64,000 bases of DNA from Bifidobacterium sp. ESL0790 (GCF_029395435.1 NZ_CP113915.1:1302001-1366000), one strand, 5' to 3'. Positions 1 to 8,509 are shown, counted from the first letter of the stretch. The notes: generated by a model not told the origin, from the sequence alone. Translations and numbers: made by a program.

Positions 1-127
1 CGCCCTGTCCGACGTCGAGGGAGACGGCGACGACGTCCTTGCCGGTCTGCTCTTTCAGGTACGAGATGGCCACGGAGGTGTCGAGTCCTCCAGAATACGC
101 CAGAACGATGGGTTTGTTGTCTGCCAT
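1..127 (-). CDS. argG: Argininosuccinate synthase, N-terminal part (runs off the left edge)
   Basis: Reading leftwards from the ATG at 127 gives a protein beginning [19 protein letters not shown]. The AYSGGLDTS sequence is the ATP-binding P-loop that starts argininosuccinate synthases, which join citrulline and aspartate using ATP in the cytoplasm. A purine-rich ribosome site (GAGAGGA) lies just upstream of the ATG. Only about 42 codons are in the window. In bifidobacteria argG normally follows argR directly. Here about 14.7 kb of arginine-catabolic genes separates them. The family call is certain; completeness cannot be judged. Confidence 0.95.
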   Translation of the reverse strand, partial: MADNKPIVLAYSGGLDTSVAISYLKEQTGKDVVAVSLDVGQG

Positions 128-575
128 GATAATCCTCTCTTGGATTGATTATTTGGTTCGTCTTTTATTGTTATGGTGAAAATCGTTTGGGTGCGCTGCG
201 CCGCCAACCTTGTTGTCGGTCAAATTGTCAATCGTTATATGCGGTGATTCCGACGACTGAAAGCCAATGGAATGTCATGGCTTCAAGGGATGGATTTGAG
301 TGCGCGAATCGAGAATGCGAAATTCCTATGACCGATTCCATCCGCAAAGGCACAACCTTGCGCCAACCCTTACGAGGCACAGCAAAGCCCGGCCTTGCGC
401 TTTGGAACGTGGAATCAATGAAGGAACATCAAATCAACGGACTCGTCGTGAGCGACGACGTCGTCGTGAGGACTCTCTTGCGGCAGACGGACGTGCGATG
501 CGGTATACAGTCAAGCTCTCTGCCATCATCTTGTTTCCTTAATCGTCTGCTTACGATGTCGATTGTGTACATCAT
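128..575. other. Intergenic region upstream of argG, no gene seen
   Basis: This stretch holds the argG leader and presumably its promoter. No consensus -35/-10 pair could be assigned with confidence. The open frames here have no recognisable protein content, and codon use is unlike the neighbours. An ArgR operator is expected from function, but no clear ARG box was recognised by eye. Confidence 0.5.
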
Positions 576-607
576 AAAAAAGGACCGGGACAAGCGTCCT
601 GGTCCTT
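576..607 (-). terminator. Intrinsic terminator after the B3/B4-domain gene
   Basis: On the minus strand a 12-bp stem (AAGGACCAGGAC with GTCCCGGTCCTT, one mismatch) with a 4-nt loop is followed by a run of six T. It lies about 140 bp beyond the stop at 745, so it probably ends the permease / B3-B4 transcript before argG. Confidence 0.8.
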
Positions 608-744
608 GATTCTACAGTGCCGGGCCCGGCCAACCCAGGCTGCCCACTATTCGGACTCCCCTTTCGTGCAAATATGCACCGTCACCGAAAAAGGATTGCC
701 GCAATCTTGGGCCGACGCCCGAGCCTACAGCCTCAACGACTGGG

Positions 745-1458
745 CTAGAGCAGCTCGATCGTCGGATTGTCGCGTGAGACGACCCACGAGGTGGCGTCGA
801 CACCGAAGTAGTCGTGCAACTTGCCCAGAAGCTCCTGGGTGGCCTTCTCATGATCGTCGGCGCGCTCGGGGGTGATGTTCTCCATGTAGAAGAGGATGTT
901 GTGGCTGGTCTCGCGGGCCTCGGCGCGGGCGCTGTCCCTCCAAGAAAGGCAGCGGCTGAGCACGGAGTGATCGTCGGCGTAGATGACCTCGCCGGGCAGC
1001 GCCTCCTGCGGATCGCCGTCCTCGTCGGAGATGGGCCAGAACTTCTCCCCGCCCTTGGCCACGGTCAGGCGCACGTCGCCCTCGATGTTGTCGAGGTCCT
1101 CGCCGCCGATGGGGAACGCCCAGCGCAACGTCACGGAGTTGTACATGTCGACCACCGGGTTGATCTTGGAGACGCCCTTGCCCTGCTTGGCTCGCTTGAG
1201 CAGCGCCTCGACGGCGCAGCGCGCGCCCTTCTTGGTCTTGAACTTACGGTAGGCCTCGCGCCAGTCGGCGACGATCTTGTTGGCGCTGATCGGGTCGTCG
1301 GGCACCCACTTGACCGCCTCGGCGTTTGCCTTCTTGAGTAGGTCGTCGGGCATGTTGGAGTAATCAGTGTTGTCGATCCCCTTCGCCTCGATCACCGCGA
1401 TCCTCACCTCCGGGAAGATCTTCCAGAACGAATCATCGACCACAAACTTCTTAGCCAT
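745..1458 (-). CDS. Stand-alone B3/B4 (PheT editing-like) domain protein
   Basis: The 237-residue protein (start MAKKFVVDD, preceded by an AAGGAAG ribosome site) reads through helical segments rich in Lys/Ala/Glu and then VDMYNSVTLRWAFPIGGEDLDNI and LPGEVIYADDH. This pattern belongs to the B3/B4 fold known from the editing module of phenylalanyl-tRNA synthetase beta and from small free-standing relatives. Those relatives are poorly characterised and may bind or deacylate tRNA or bind amino acids. The gene is the last of the minus-strand set after the APC permease (170 bp gap) and ends before a terminator. An upstream ATG at 1476 is possible but lacks as good a ribosome site. The fold call is fairly sure; the function is unknown. 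Confidence 0.7.
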   Translation of the reverse strand: MAKKFVVDDSFWKIFPEVRIAVIEAKGIDNTDYSNMPDDLLKKANAEAVKWVPDDPISANKIVADWREAYRKFKTKKGARCAVEALLKRAKQGKGVSKINPVVDMYNSVTLRWAFPIGGEDLDNIEGDVRLTVAKGGEKFWPISDEDGDPQEALPGEVIYADDHSVLSRCLSWRDSARAEARETSHNILFYMENITPERADDHEKATQELLGKLHDYFGVDATSWVVSRDNPTIELL

Positions 1459-1567
1459 ACCTTTTTCTTCCTTCATTATCGGTTGTCATTATTCATTATA
1501 TTAAACAGGCCTACCCACGCGCCGGCGCGCCCACACGCGCCATACCCAAACAAGCCGCGCAGATACT

Positions 1568-1605
1568 CGTTTCGCCCCCGCCAGAGACCCGGCGGGGGCG
1601 AAACG
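1568..1605. terminator. Perfect 15-bp hairpin between permease and B3/B4 gene
   Basis: CGTTTCGCCCCCGCC pairs perfectly with GGCGGGGGCGAAACG around an 8-nt loop. No T-run follows on either strand, so it may be a weak terminator or an mRNA-stabilising stem at the end of the permease message. Confidence 0.6.
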
Positions 1606-1646
1606 AATTGGATTGCAGGCTCAACGAGCCATAGACATAGCCATCG

Positions 1647-3071
1647 CTACATCTGGGTGATGTCGATGGTGCCGGTGGCCATGAACACGACGCACAGGAT
1701 GCCGCAGATCGCCAGCAGAATCGCGCCCACCGCCTCGGGCTTGTTGAACACCTTCAGCTTGTTCTCCTTGCGGGCCCAGATGTAGACGAGGATGCCCGGG
1801 GTAAAGAGCAAGGTGGTGACGAACAGATAGTTGAAGCCCGACAGGTAGAGCACCAGGCCCATGTAGATCGTCGTCAGCGCGCCCATGATGATGTGCCCCA
1901 CGTTCTTCGTCTTCTCCTGCACGCTCAGCTTGAAGAAGGAGAGCGAGACGAAGAAGTACGGCACCAGCATGGTGCTGGAGGCCAGAAGGGCCATCAGGTT
2001 GTAGGCGCTCTTGCTGAAGAGCAGCGAGAGCAGGAAGAACTGCACGAGGCCATCGCTCAGCAGCAGCGCGTAGGACGGGGCGCCGTGCTTGTTGGTGTGG
2101 GTGAAGATCTTCGGGAAGATCTGGCCCTCGGCGGCCTGGAAGAGGATCTCGCCGGAGAACATCGTGCAGGCGAACCAGGCGCCAAGCACGGAGATCACCA
2201 CGCCGATGTTGATGAGGATCGCGCCCCAGGGACCGACCACGCTTTCCATCACGCCGGCCATCGCGGGCTTGTCGAGCTTGGCGATGTTCGAACGGGACAT
2301 CACGGCGAAGGAGAGCACGGTGCACAGCAGGTAGATGGAGGTGATGATGGCGAAGGCCAGCACGGTCGCCTTGGCGACGATCTTCTTGCTCTTCGCACGG
2401 GCGGAGTAGACCACAGCGCCCTCGACGCCGACGAACACCCAGACCACGGAGACCATGGCCTTACGGATCTGCGGGAGCACCTGGCCCCACTCGAAGTTGC
2501 CGCTCACGGTGCCCCAGAAGTCGGCCGTAAACATGTTGTACTTGAAGGCGATGATCATCGTGAGCACGAAGATGCCCAGCGGCACCATCTTGGCCACGGT
2601 GATGAAGCCGTTGATCTTCGAGGCGAAATCGGAGCCGCGGAGAATCAGGAAGTGCATCAGCCACAGCACGACGGTCGCGCCGATGACGCCGTAGACATTC
2701 TGCCCGTCACCGAAGATCGGGAAGAAATAGCCCAGGGCGCTGAAGACCAGGCAGCCGAAGGCCACGTTGCCGATGAAGATGGAGGCCCAATAGCCCAGCG
2801 CGCTGACGAACCCGACGAAGTTGCCGAATCCCTTCTGCGCGAAGCTGTAGATGCCGGCGTTGAGCTCGGGGAAGCGTGTGGTCAACTGGTTAAGGCACAT
2901 CACGAACATGCCCATGCCGAGCCCGGAGATGAGCAGGGCGATGATGATGGGGCCGACTGAGGCGTTCTTGGCCATGTCGCTCATCAGGTTGAACACGCCG
3001 CCGCCGACCACCGAGGTGACCGTCAGGGCGATGAGGCCCAGTAGGCCTACCTTTTTCTCTTCTTTTTCCAT
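1647..3071 (-). CDS. APC-superfamily basic amino acid permease/antiporter
   Basis: The 474-residue protein starts at ATG after a GGGAGAA ribosome site. It opens with KVGLLGLIALTVTSVVGGGVFNLMSDMA, the glycine-rich first membrane segment of APC transporters. About 12 hydrophobic segments follow. FWGTVSGNFEWGQV and the VWVFVGVEGAVVYSARA segment are typical of the arginine/ornithine (ArcD-like) antiporter branch. It resembles the arcD product at 8.6-10.0 kb in its whole layout, so the locus carries two paralogous antiporters. It lies 36 bp downstream of a racemase-like gene, suggesting the substrate is an amino acid made or used by those racemases. Exact substrates cannot be read from sequence. 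Confidence 0.88.
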   Translation of the reverse strand: MEKEEKKVGLLGLIALTVTSVVGGGVFNLMSDMAKNASVGPIIIALLISGLGMGMFVMCLNQLTTRFPELNAGIYSFAQKGFGNFVGFVSALGYWASIFIGNVAFGCLVFSALGYFFPIFGDGQNVYGVIGATVVLWLMHFLILRGSDFASKINGFITVAKMVPLGIFVLTMIIAFKYNMFTADFWGTVSGNFEWGQVLPQIRKAMVSVVWVFVGVEGAVVYSARAKSKKIVAKATVLAFAIITSIYLLCTVLSFAVMSRSNIAKLDKPAMAGVMESVVGPWGAILINIGVVISVLGAWFACTMFSGEILFQAAEGQIFPKIFTHTNKHGAPSYALLLSDGLVQFFLLSLLFSKSAYNLMALLASSTMLVPYFFVSLSFFKLSVQEKTKNVGHIIMGALTTIYMGLVLYLSGFNYLFVTTLLFTPGILVYIWARKENKLKVFNKPEAVGAILLAICGILCVVFMATGTIDITQM

Positions 3072-3107
3072 ATTCTTTCTCCCAATTGTTGAGAATATTG
3101 AGGTTTG

Positions 3108-4190
3108 CTAGTCGACGTAGTTCTTGTGGATGTACGGCGAGCCTGTCGAATAGAGGACGTTCTCGTATTCGAGCGTGAAGTCGACGGTGTCGCCGAGCTG
3201 GTAGTCGTCCTTGCAATCGGTCAGGTCGATGATCGTGTGGTCGCTGGAGCCGCCGTAGATCTTGATCCGCTTGTCGATGGGATGCAGCTTGGTCATGTCA
3301 CCGATGTCCTGGCGGCCGACGGCGAGCAGGCCCCTGGTGCGGATGCCCTCGTCGACATACTCCGGGGTGTTGCCGAAGGCGTCGACGCTGATGTGGCCGA
3401 TCGGGTAGGTCGGCTTCTCGCGCTTCTCGACGATCTCCGCCTGCAGGGTGAATGCGTCGCCGTTGAGGCCCGGCAGCTTGTAGTCGAAGTAGTATTCCAT
3501 GTCGCGCAGCAGGATGTTGTCGCCGATGCGCAGGTGGTTGATGCCCTTGGGCATGGTGTGGTGGGTCAGGAGCGTCAGGCTGGTGGATGCGCCGCCAGAG
3601 ACGACGTTGAGCTTGCGCCCGATCTCGCCCTCGATGTGCTCAGCCAGCTCGCAGAGCCTGCCCAGGTTGGTCTCGTCGGGCTCGATGGAGCCGTAGCAGC
3701 CGAGGTTCGTGCCGATGCCCTCGAGCACCAGTCCCTTCGACTTCTCGACGAAGTTGGCCGCCTCGTAGAGGTCCTCCTCCTTGAAGAAGCCCTCGCGCAG
3801 GTCGCCCAGGTCGACCATGAGGATGACGCGGTGGGTGCGGTTCTGACTCACGCACAACTCGTCGAGCATCTTCAGGGTCTCGAGCTCGCTCTCCAGGCTG
3901 ATGTCGGCGCAGTCGACCATCTCCTGCAGCTCGCTTTGCATGGGAATGCGCAGGTCGAGGGTCTGCTGGTCGGGCCACATGTCGCGCACGGCCTCGAGCT
4001 GGGGGAGCCTCGAGCTGGCGATGGTCTTGGCGCCGGCGTCGCGGTAGGCGCTGACGATGGGCATGAGCCCGTTGGCGCCCTTGATGACCACGGCCACGTC
4101 GATGCCGTTCTCGCTGCACAACCCCAGCACGGTCTTGACGTTCTCACGCAGCTTGGTCAGATTGACGGTAAGTTGTGGATAATCTGACAT
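3108..4190 (-). CDS. Ornithine/alanine racemase-family PLP enzyme (copy 1)
   Basis: The 360-residue protein starts MSDYPQLTVNL after a GGAAGGAAAA ribosome site. VAVVIKGANG carries the lysine expected to bind PLP near residue 40. VILMVDLGDLREGF, GIGTNLGCYGSIEPD and VVSGGASTS follow in the barrel, with YGGSSDHTIIDL near the C-terminus. This matches the fold-III ornithine racemase/YhfX-like branch rather than biosynthetic alanine racemase. A near-parallel paralogue lies immediately upstream (gap 140 bp), so this looks like a tandem duplication. Likely substrate is ornithine or a related basic amino acid, inferred from the arc neighbours; alanine is less likely. An upstream in-frame start near 4253 lacks a ribosome site. 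Confidence 0.82.
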   Translation of the reverse strand: MSDYPQLTVNLTKLRENVKTVLGLCSENGIDVAVVIKGANGLMPIVSAYRDAGAKTIASSRLPQLEAVRDMWPDQQTLDLRIPMQSELQEMVDCADISLESELETLKMLDELCVSQNRTHRVILMVDLGDLREGFFKEEDLYEAANFVEKSKGLVLEGIGTNLGCYGSIEPDETNLGRLCELAEHIEGEIGRKLNVVSGGASTSLTLLTHHTMPKGINHLRIGDNILLRDMEYYFDYKLPGLNGDAFTLQAEIVEKREKPTYPIGHISVDAFGNTPEYVDEGIRTRGLLAVGRQDIGDMTKLHPIDKRIKIYGGSSDHTIIDLTDCKDDYQLGDTVDFTLEYENVLYSTGSPYIHKNYVD

Positions 4191-4330
4191 TACTTTTCCT
4201 TCCGTTCTCCGCATGGTTGCGATGCGGCCGGCACCGGGCCCATCACGCGTCACGATGTTTGGTGTCGTCGCGCAACGGGCCCTTGCGGGCCTGGTTCATC
4301 TTCCCATGTCTTTTTATCGATTTGGTTTCG

Positions 4331-5419
4331 TCAGTCGTCGACGAATTCCTTGGACACATAGGGGCTGAGCGAGCAGTGCATCAGGTTCTCATAGTCCATC
4401 GTGAAGCTCACGACGTCCCCGATGCCGTAATCGTCCGCGCAGTCGTTCAAGTCGAGGATGGTGTGGTCGCTCGAACCGCCATAGACCCTGATGCGCTGGT
4501 CCTGGGGATGCAGCTGGGTCATGTCGCCCACGTCCTGACGGCCGACGGCGATCAGGCCACGCACGCGCTTGCCCTCGTCGACATAGTGCGGCTTGTTGCC
4601 GAACGCGTCGACGCTCAGGGTGCCGATCGGGAAGGTGGGCTTGCGCCTCTTCTCGATGATCTGCGCCTCGAGGGTGAACGCGTCGCCGTAGATGCCGGGG
4701 ACCTCGAAGTTGTGGTCCTCCTGCTCGTCGCGCATCAGCACCTCGGTGCCGATGCGCAGCTGGTTGACGCGCTCCGGCATCACGTTGTTGAGCAACATGG
4801 GGATGCTGGTGGTCGAGCCTCCGGAGATGGTGTTGAGCTTTCGTCCGATCTTCGCCTCGATATGCTCGGCGAGCGAGCACAGGCGGCCAAGGTTGGTCAC
4901 GTCGGGCTCGATGGAGCCGTAGCAGCCGAGATTGGTGCCCACGCCTTCGAGGACGAGGCCCTTGGCGTTCTCGACCTGTTCGGCGGCGGCATAGAGTTCG
5001 TCGTCGTCCATGAAGCCTTCGCGCAGGTCCCCCAGATCGACCATGAGGATGACGCGATGGGTGCGGCCGAGTGCGACGCAGCGCTCGTCCAAAGCCTTGA
5101 GTGTCTGCACATCGCTTTCCAGGCTGACGTCGGCGTAACGCACCACTTCGTCGAGTTCGCACATCATGGGGATGCGAAGCAGCAACGTCTCCTCGTCAGG
5201 CCAGATCTCCTTGATGGCGCGCAGCTGTGGCATGCGCGAACTGCTCAGCGAGGTCACCCCGCCTTTGCGGAACGCGTTGGCGACGGGCAAGAGGCCACTG
5301 GCGCCCTTGATCACCCCGGAGACGGTGATTCCGTTCTTCGCGCACAGGTCGACGACGACGCGTGCGTTATGTTCGATTTTCTTTGTATGCACAATTAATT
5401 TAGGAAAACTGGACACCAT
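4331..5419 (-). CDS. Ornithine/alanine racemase-family PLP enzyme (copy 2)
   Basis: The 362-residue protein starts MVSSFPKLIVHTKK (ATG at 5419, good AAGGAAGAGGA site; a TTG at 5440 is less likely). The PLP lysine sits in VSGVIKGASG. The shared blocks THRVILMVDLGDLREGF, GTNLGCYGSIEPD, TNLGRLC and YGGSSDHTI are almost identical to copy 1, while the N-terminal 30 residues and the C-terminus differ more. Both copies keep the lysine, so neither looks dead. A hairpin terminator (5475-5524) separates it from the upstream hydrolase, and a TTGAATACAA box (5431-5440) lies just before its ribosome site. Family call good, substrate inferred. Confidence 0.82.
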   Translation of the reverse strand: MVSSFPKLIVHTKKIEHNARVVVDLCAKNGITVSGVIKGASGLLPVANAFRKGGVTSLSSSRMPQLRAIKEIWPDEETLLLRIPMMCELDEVVRYADVSLESDVQTLKALDERCVALGRTHRVILMVDLGDLREGFMDDDELYAAAEQVENAKGLVLEGVGTNLGCYGSIEPDVTNLGRLCSLAEHIEAKIGRKLNTISGGSTTSIPMLLNNVMPERVNQLRIGTEVLMRDEQEDHNFEVPGIYGDAFTLEAQIIEKRRKPTFPIGTLSVDAFGNKPHYVDEGKRVRGLIAVGRQDVGDMTQLHPQDQRIRVYGGSSDHTILDLNDCADDYGIGDVVSFTMDYENLMHCSLSPYVSKEFVDD

Positions 5420-5430
5420 AATCCTCTTCC

Positions 5431-5440
5431 TTGTATTCAA
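5431..5440 (-). promoter_or_regulatory. Possible GntR-type operator before racemase copy 2
   Basis: On the minus strand TTGAATACAA differs at one position from the palindrome TTGTATACAA found perfectly around the GNAT gene. It lies 12 bp upstream of the racemase start, overlapping the leader. By inference it is a site for the GntR regulator encoded at 6.5 kb. Confidence 0.4.
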
Positions 5441-5474
5441 TGTAATTCAAAGCTCGTCGTTGAACAAATACAAT

Positions 5475-5524
5475 AAAAACTTGTGCAAACACGGGCGCAT
5501 AACGTTCCATCTTTGCACAAGTTT
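5475..5524 (-). terminator. Intrinsic terminator after the DDAH-like gene
   Basis: Perfect 13-bp arms (AAACTTGTGCAAA and its complement at 5477-5489 and 5512-5524) enclose a 22-nt loop. On the minus strand the 3' arm runs into five T. It makes the DDAH-like gene a separate transcript from the racemases. Confidence 0.85.
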
Positions 5525-5552
5525 CTATAGGTTTACTACTACGTAAAGGAGA

Positions 5553-6323
5553 TCAGAAGCGCAGCGACAGGCAGCTCAGGCCGCCATCAACCTTCTTGTA
5601 CTCGGAGGTGTCGCACTCGAGAACCTTGTACTGGCCGAGATCCTCGATGGCCTTCTTGGTCTTCGGATAGCCCTTGGGGACGATCACATAATCGTTGATC
5701 CAGATGCAGTTGGCCGCGTAGCCCTCGTCCTCCGGAATCTCGATCTTGTTGAACTTATCGAAGCGAGGATCGGACTTGAACTCGCCGGAGATCAGCAGGT
5801 TGTTGTGCTCCAGATAGTTGACGCCCGTCTTCAGGTGCAGCATTTCCTTCATGGTCACGGTCTCGCCGGACATGCCGTACTTCTCGAGGTAGCCGATCAT
5901 CTGCTCGGCGCCTTCCTTGTTCGTACGGGCCGACAGGCCGATGTAGAAGTGATCGCCGACCATCATGATGTCGCCGGGCTCGATGGTGCCAGGAGCCTTG
6001 ATCTCTTCGATGTGATCATAGTGCTGCTCGAGCGTGGCACGCAGGTCCGGGGACTGGACCTCCTTGCGACGGGTCGGGGCGCCAGGACGGCTGATGATCG
6101 CGCACTTCGGCGTGCACAGCGCGTTGTCCTCGATGAAGCAAGAATCAGGGAACTCCTCCATCGGAGGCAGAACGGTGATATTCACGCCGGTCTTGGTGAG
6201 CGCGTTGATGTAATACTCATGCTGAACAATGGCATTCGTGTAATTCGGCTTGCCGAGATCGGCACCCGAAAGGCCATCAGCCAAAGACTTGCCCGGCACT
6301 CTAACAACAACATTGGTGAACAT
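5553..6323 (-). CDS. DDAH/arginine-deiminase-superfamily hydrolase
   Basis: The 256-residue protein begins MFTNVVVRVPGKSLADGL after a GAAAGGAAG site. Family marks of the guanidino-group-modifying enzymes are visible: PDSCFIEDNAL (acidic substrate-binding residues) near residue 55, LHLKTGVNYLEHN with the catalytic histidine near residue 160, and a final VDGGLSCLSLRF with the nucleophilic cysteine. Length and layout match dimethylargininase-type proteins (about 250-280 residues) rather than the 410-residue ArcA present at 12.5 kb. DDAHs release citrulline from methylated arginine. In bacteria the true substrate is often unknown, so citrulline production from arginine or a derivative is inferred. 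It is transcribed away from gntR from a strong promoter overlapped by an operator-like box. Confidence 0.83.
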   Translation of the reverse strand: MFTNVVVRVPGKSLADGLSGADLGKPNYTNAIVQHEYYINALTKTGVNITVLPPMEEFPDSCFIEDNALCTPKCAIISRPGAPTRRKEVQSPDLRATLEQHYDHIEEIKAPGTIEPGDIMMVGDHFYIGLSARTNKEGAEQMIGYLEKYGMSGETVTMKEMLHLKTGVNYLEHNNLLISGEFKSDPRFDKFNKIEIPEDEGYAANCIWINDYVIVPKGYPKTKKAIEDLGQYKVLECDTSEYKKVDGGLSCLSLRF

Positions 6324-6358
6324 AGTACCAACTTCCTTTCATTTGAGGTGGTACTAGA

Positions 6359-6388
6359 TAGTATACAACGAACATACGAACTAGTCAA
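6359..6388 (-). promoter_or_regulatory. Promoter and overlapping operator of the DDAH-like gene
   Basis: On the minus strand TTGACT (6383-6388) and TATACT (6360-6365) are separated by 17 nt, close to the sigma-70 consensus. The -10 box lies inside GTTGTATACTA, a variant of the palindrome TTGTATACAA. A protein bound there would block the promoter. The divergent GntR gene is the natural candidate. Confidence 0.65.
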
Positions 6389-6417
6389 AACGCTCCCAAG
6401 CGTGTCGTAAATCACGA

Positions 6418-6467
6418 TGTATACCTTTGGATACAAACCACCAAGACGACAGGGAATGATGTATAAT
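6418..6467 (+). promoter_or_regulatory. gntR promoter region with operator-like boxes
   Basis: A TATAAT -10 box lies at 6462-6467, 47 bp before the gntR ATG. Its -35 is poor. Upstream, TGTATACC (6418-6425) and GGATACA (6429-6435) form an imperfect inverted pair related to TTGTATACAA. This fits autoregulation and explains a need for an activator or a weak basal promoter; both are inference. Confidence 0.45.
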
Positions 6468-6513
6468 TGAATGGTCAAATACTATAGATGACTAGAGTTA
6501 TACCAGGGGAATC

Positions 6514-7155
6514 ATGTTGGATACGACGAGCAGAGTGTACGATTTTCTTTCCGATGCGCTGAGCAAGGGGGAGATCGAGCGCGGCGACTATATAACCGAG
6601 CAGTACCTGGCCGATAACCTCGGCCTGAGCCGCACTCCCGTGCGGGAAGCGCTCGTCGAGCTGTCCGCCGAGAACATCCTCGAGAAGATCCCCCGCCGGG
6701 GCTACCGCTTCAGGCGCTACACTAAGCAGGACGCCAGGGACCTCTACCAGCTCATCGGCCTGCTCGACGGCAAGGTGGCCGAGGGCACCGTCGACCTGAT
6801 GAGCGAGGAGGATCTCTCGCTGATGAGCTTCCTGATCGACAGCATGGACTCCGCGGTGGAAAACGGATTGTATACCAAATATAACGAGTTGCAGGCGCAA
6901 TTCCACAACATCTATATCAAGAAGCACCCGAACCCATACCTGGTGGCCGACCTCAAGACGAAGAAAAGCGCCTTCGTGGGCAAGACCTACGAGCATGTCA
7001 ATTCGCCGAAACTCAAGGATCTGCTTCTGGTCTCCAACGACGAGCACCGCCAGATTCTGAAGCTCTTCCGCGCCAAGGACGGCTCGGAACTGCGCCACTA
7101 CATCGAGGACGTGCACTGGAACGGCATCTACGCGCTTTACGATAATTGGAAATGA
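6514..7155 (+). CDS. GntR-family transcriptional regulator (FCD type)
   Basis: The 213-residue protein starts MLDTTSRVYDFLSDALSKGEIERGDYITEQYLADNLGLSRTPVREAL. This is the winged helix-turn-helix of GntR regulators, with the GLSRTPVREAL recognition helix near residues 34-45. EILEKIPRRGYRFR closes the wing. Residues from about 75 on are helical, as in the ligand-binding FCD half. It is divergent from the DDAH-like gene across 190 bp that contain operator-like boxes. It probably senses an amino acid of the arginine/ornithine pathway and controls the surrounding genes; the ligand is not evident. The start has a GGGGAATC ribosome site. Confidence 0.9.
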   Translation: MLDTTSRVYDFLSDALSKGEIERGDYITEQYLADNLGLSRTPVREALVELSAENILEKIPRRGYRFRRYTKQDARDLYQLIGLLDGKVAEGTVDLMSEEDLSLMSFLIDSMDSAVENGLYTKYNELQAQFHNIYIKKHPNPYLVADLKTKKSAFVGKTYEHVNSPKLKDLLLVSNDEHRQILKLFRAKDGSELRHYIEDVHWNGIYALYDNWK

Positions 7156-7191
7156 CTGCCCGCGTAGTTGAGGGCCTGTCGTAACGAATTT

Positions 7192-7236
7192 CGCGGCGCC
7201 CCGGAGTGATGGACCACTTCGGGGCGCCGCGTTTTT
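7192..7236 (+). terminator. Intrinsic terminator of gntR
   Basis: Arms CGCGGCGCCCCGGAGTG (7192-7208) and its near-complement at 7215-7231 form a very GC-rich stem followed by five T at 7232-7236, about 35 bp after the gntR stop. Confidence 0.9.
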
Positions 7237-7295
7237 GATGGTGTTTTTGCCAATGCTTGAAATAAGATACTGGGACTACCCAGGTCTAGTCGCGG

Positions 7296-7919
7296 CTACG
7301 CTTTTGGCCGCGTCTCAACCTGTTGCATATTTTCACGAGCGATCCTGCGCTTGCGAATGTGGTTGCATAGGATGATGGAGAGCATGAGTGAGCCGTCAAG
7401 GCATACCAGATAGACCGCGAAGGCGATGGTCGAGAAATGGTAATTTGGCGCAGCGATGAGGCTCGTGGTCGCCGAATAGAGACCGCCGAGGTAGAAATAG
7501 GCCCGCTCGGTCTGCGGGGCCTTGAAAATCTTGATGTAGGTGGGCAGCGCGGCGAGGGCGTCCGAAAGTATCGAAAGAAGCACGGCCATGTTGGGCTCCT
7601 TGGTCATCGCCCAAATCGCCAGCGCAATCAGAGACAACGCTCCGCAGCACACGTCGACGGGCCCGATCTTCCAGAAGCTCTTCTTGTTGAGAAAGCTGGA
7701 AAGGAATACCAGAAACGGCATGAAGCCGGACATGAACACCGGCAGGATCGACCAGGTGACGCCGGTGGAGAGCGCCGCCGCAGTGGCGATCATCGGGGAA
7801 ACCGACCAGAGCAGCCAGGTGACACGGTTGGGTTTGACGGTCCCCTTGATGGTCGAGATGACGTAGGAGCAGCTGAACGCCGCGGAGACGCACGCCCCCG
7901 AGATGACGAGTAGATTCAT
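7296..7919 (-). CDS. Polytopic membrane protein, possibly PQ-loop-like
   Basis: The 207-residue protein (ATG at 7919, AAGGGGAG ribosome site) has about six or seven hydrophobic segments. Two motif-like stretches, GTVKPNRVTWLLW near residue 27 and ALPTYIKIFKAPQTE near residue 130, recall the paired repeats of PQ-loop/SWEET-type transporters, but the resemblance is weak. The C-terminus is basic (HIRKRRIARENM), so it is probably cytoplasmic. It stands alone, convergent with gntR, between that gene and the arc operon. It may move a metabolite of the locus, but nothing in the sequence proves this. A longer reading to 8045 has no supporting start. Confidence 0.6.
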   Translation of the reverse strand: MNLLVISGACVSAAFSCSYVISTIKGTVKPNRVTWLLWSVSPMIATAAALSTGVTWSILPVFMSGFMPFLVFLSSFLNKKSFWKIGPVDVCCGALSLIALAIWAMTKEPNMAVLLSILSDALAALPTYIKIFKAPQTERAYFYLGGLYSATTSLIAAPNYHFSTIAFAVYLVCLDGSLMLSIILCNHIRKRRIARENMQQVETRPKA

Positions 7920-8045
7920 GCCGTCCAAACTTCTCCCCTTGCCCCTTGAAACGTATGGCTCTCCATGGCAAATCCTACTCGCGGCAAGGTATCGCACGAC
8001 ACACAAAACCGTTCTTCGGACTTCAATCGCCACTCCCCTGCCCAT

Positions 8046-8509
8046 AACAATAAGGAAATGGAATTGTTGTTGTCATACACAGACAGAATCCCAAAAATGG
8101 GACCAAGAACCATGAAGATATGCTTACGAAATACCGAATTATAAGCCAGAACGTGGTGTTTATGATTAAAGTTCGGCCTTACAAGAGTGGCTGTTTCATA
8201 CTGCTTTTTTTACGAGGAAAAGTCGGAGGTTATTTAATCTCTCCGAAACGATTCAGAAATGAGCGCGAATACCGAAAACCGATGCACTGAATGTTGAGAA
8301 AACCGTAGAAAAACAGCCATTCTGCTATTACCAGCAATCATGACCATGAGGAGACAGATTTCAACACCTGACAACAATATGAATCCTAAAACACCACGAA
8401 GTGGCCTATGCCTCGAAATATCCGGGGTACCAAGGGTTCCAGAGACATCCAAGATGTCCAATATCCCTAAGCATCAGAAATGCGCTGCCTAGATACAACG
8501 TCTGAATAT
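8046..8509. other. AT-rich intergenic stretch, no gene seen
   Basis: Between the membrane-protein gene and the arcD terminator the DNA is clearly richer in A+T than the neighbours. The open frames have poor composition and no ribosome site. Nothing convincing was found, apart from the leader of the gene ending at 7296. Confidence 0.5.

Noticed and set aside
145-609. 154-residue plus-strand open frame upstream of argG
   Set aside because: No family features or ribosome site, mixed composition, and it ends within the terminator stem of the minus-strand operon.
8234-8461. 75-residue minus-strand open frame
   Set aside because: Poor codon use, no ribosome site and no recognisable domain. Left as intergenic.
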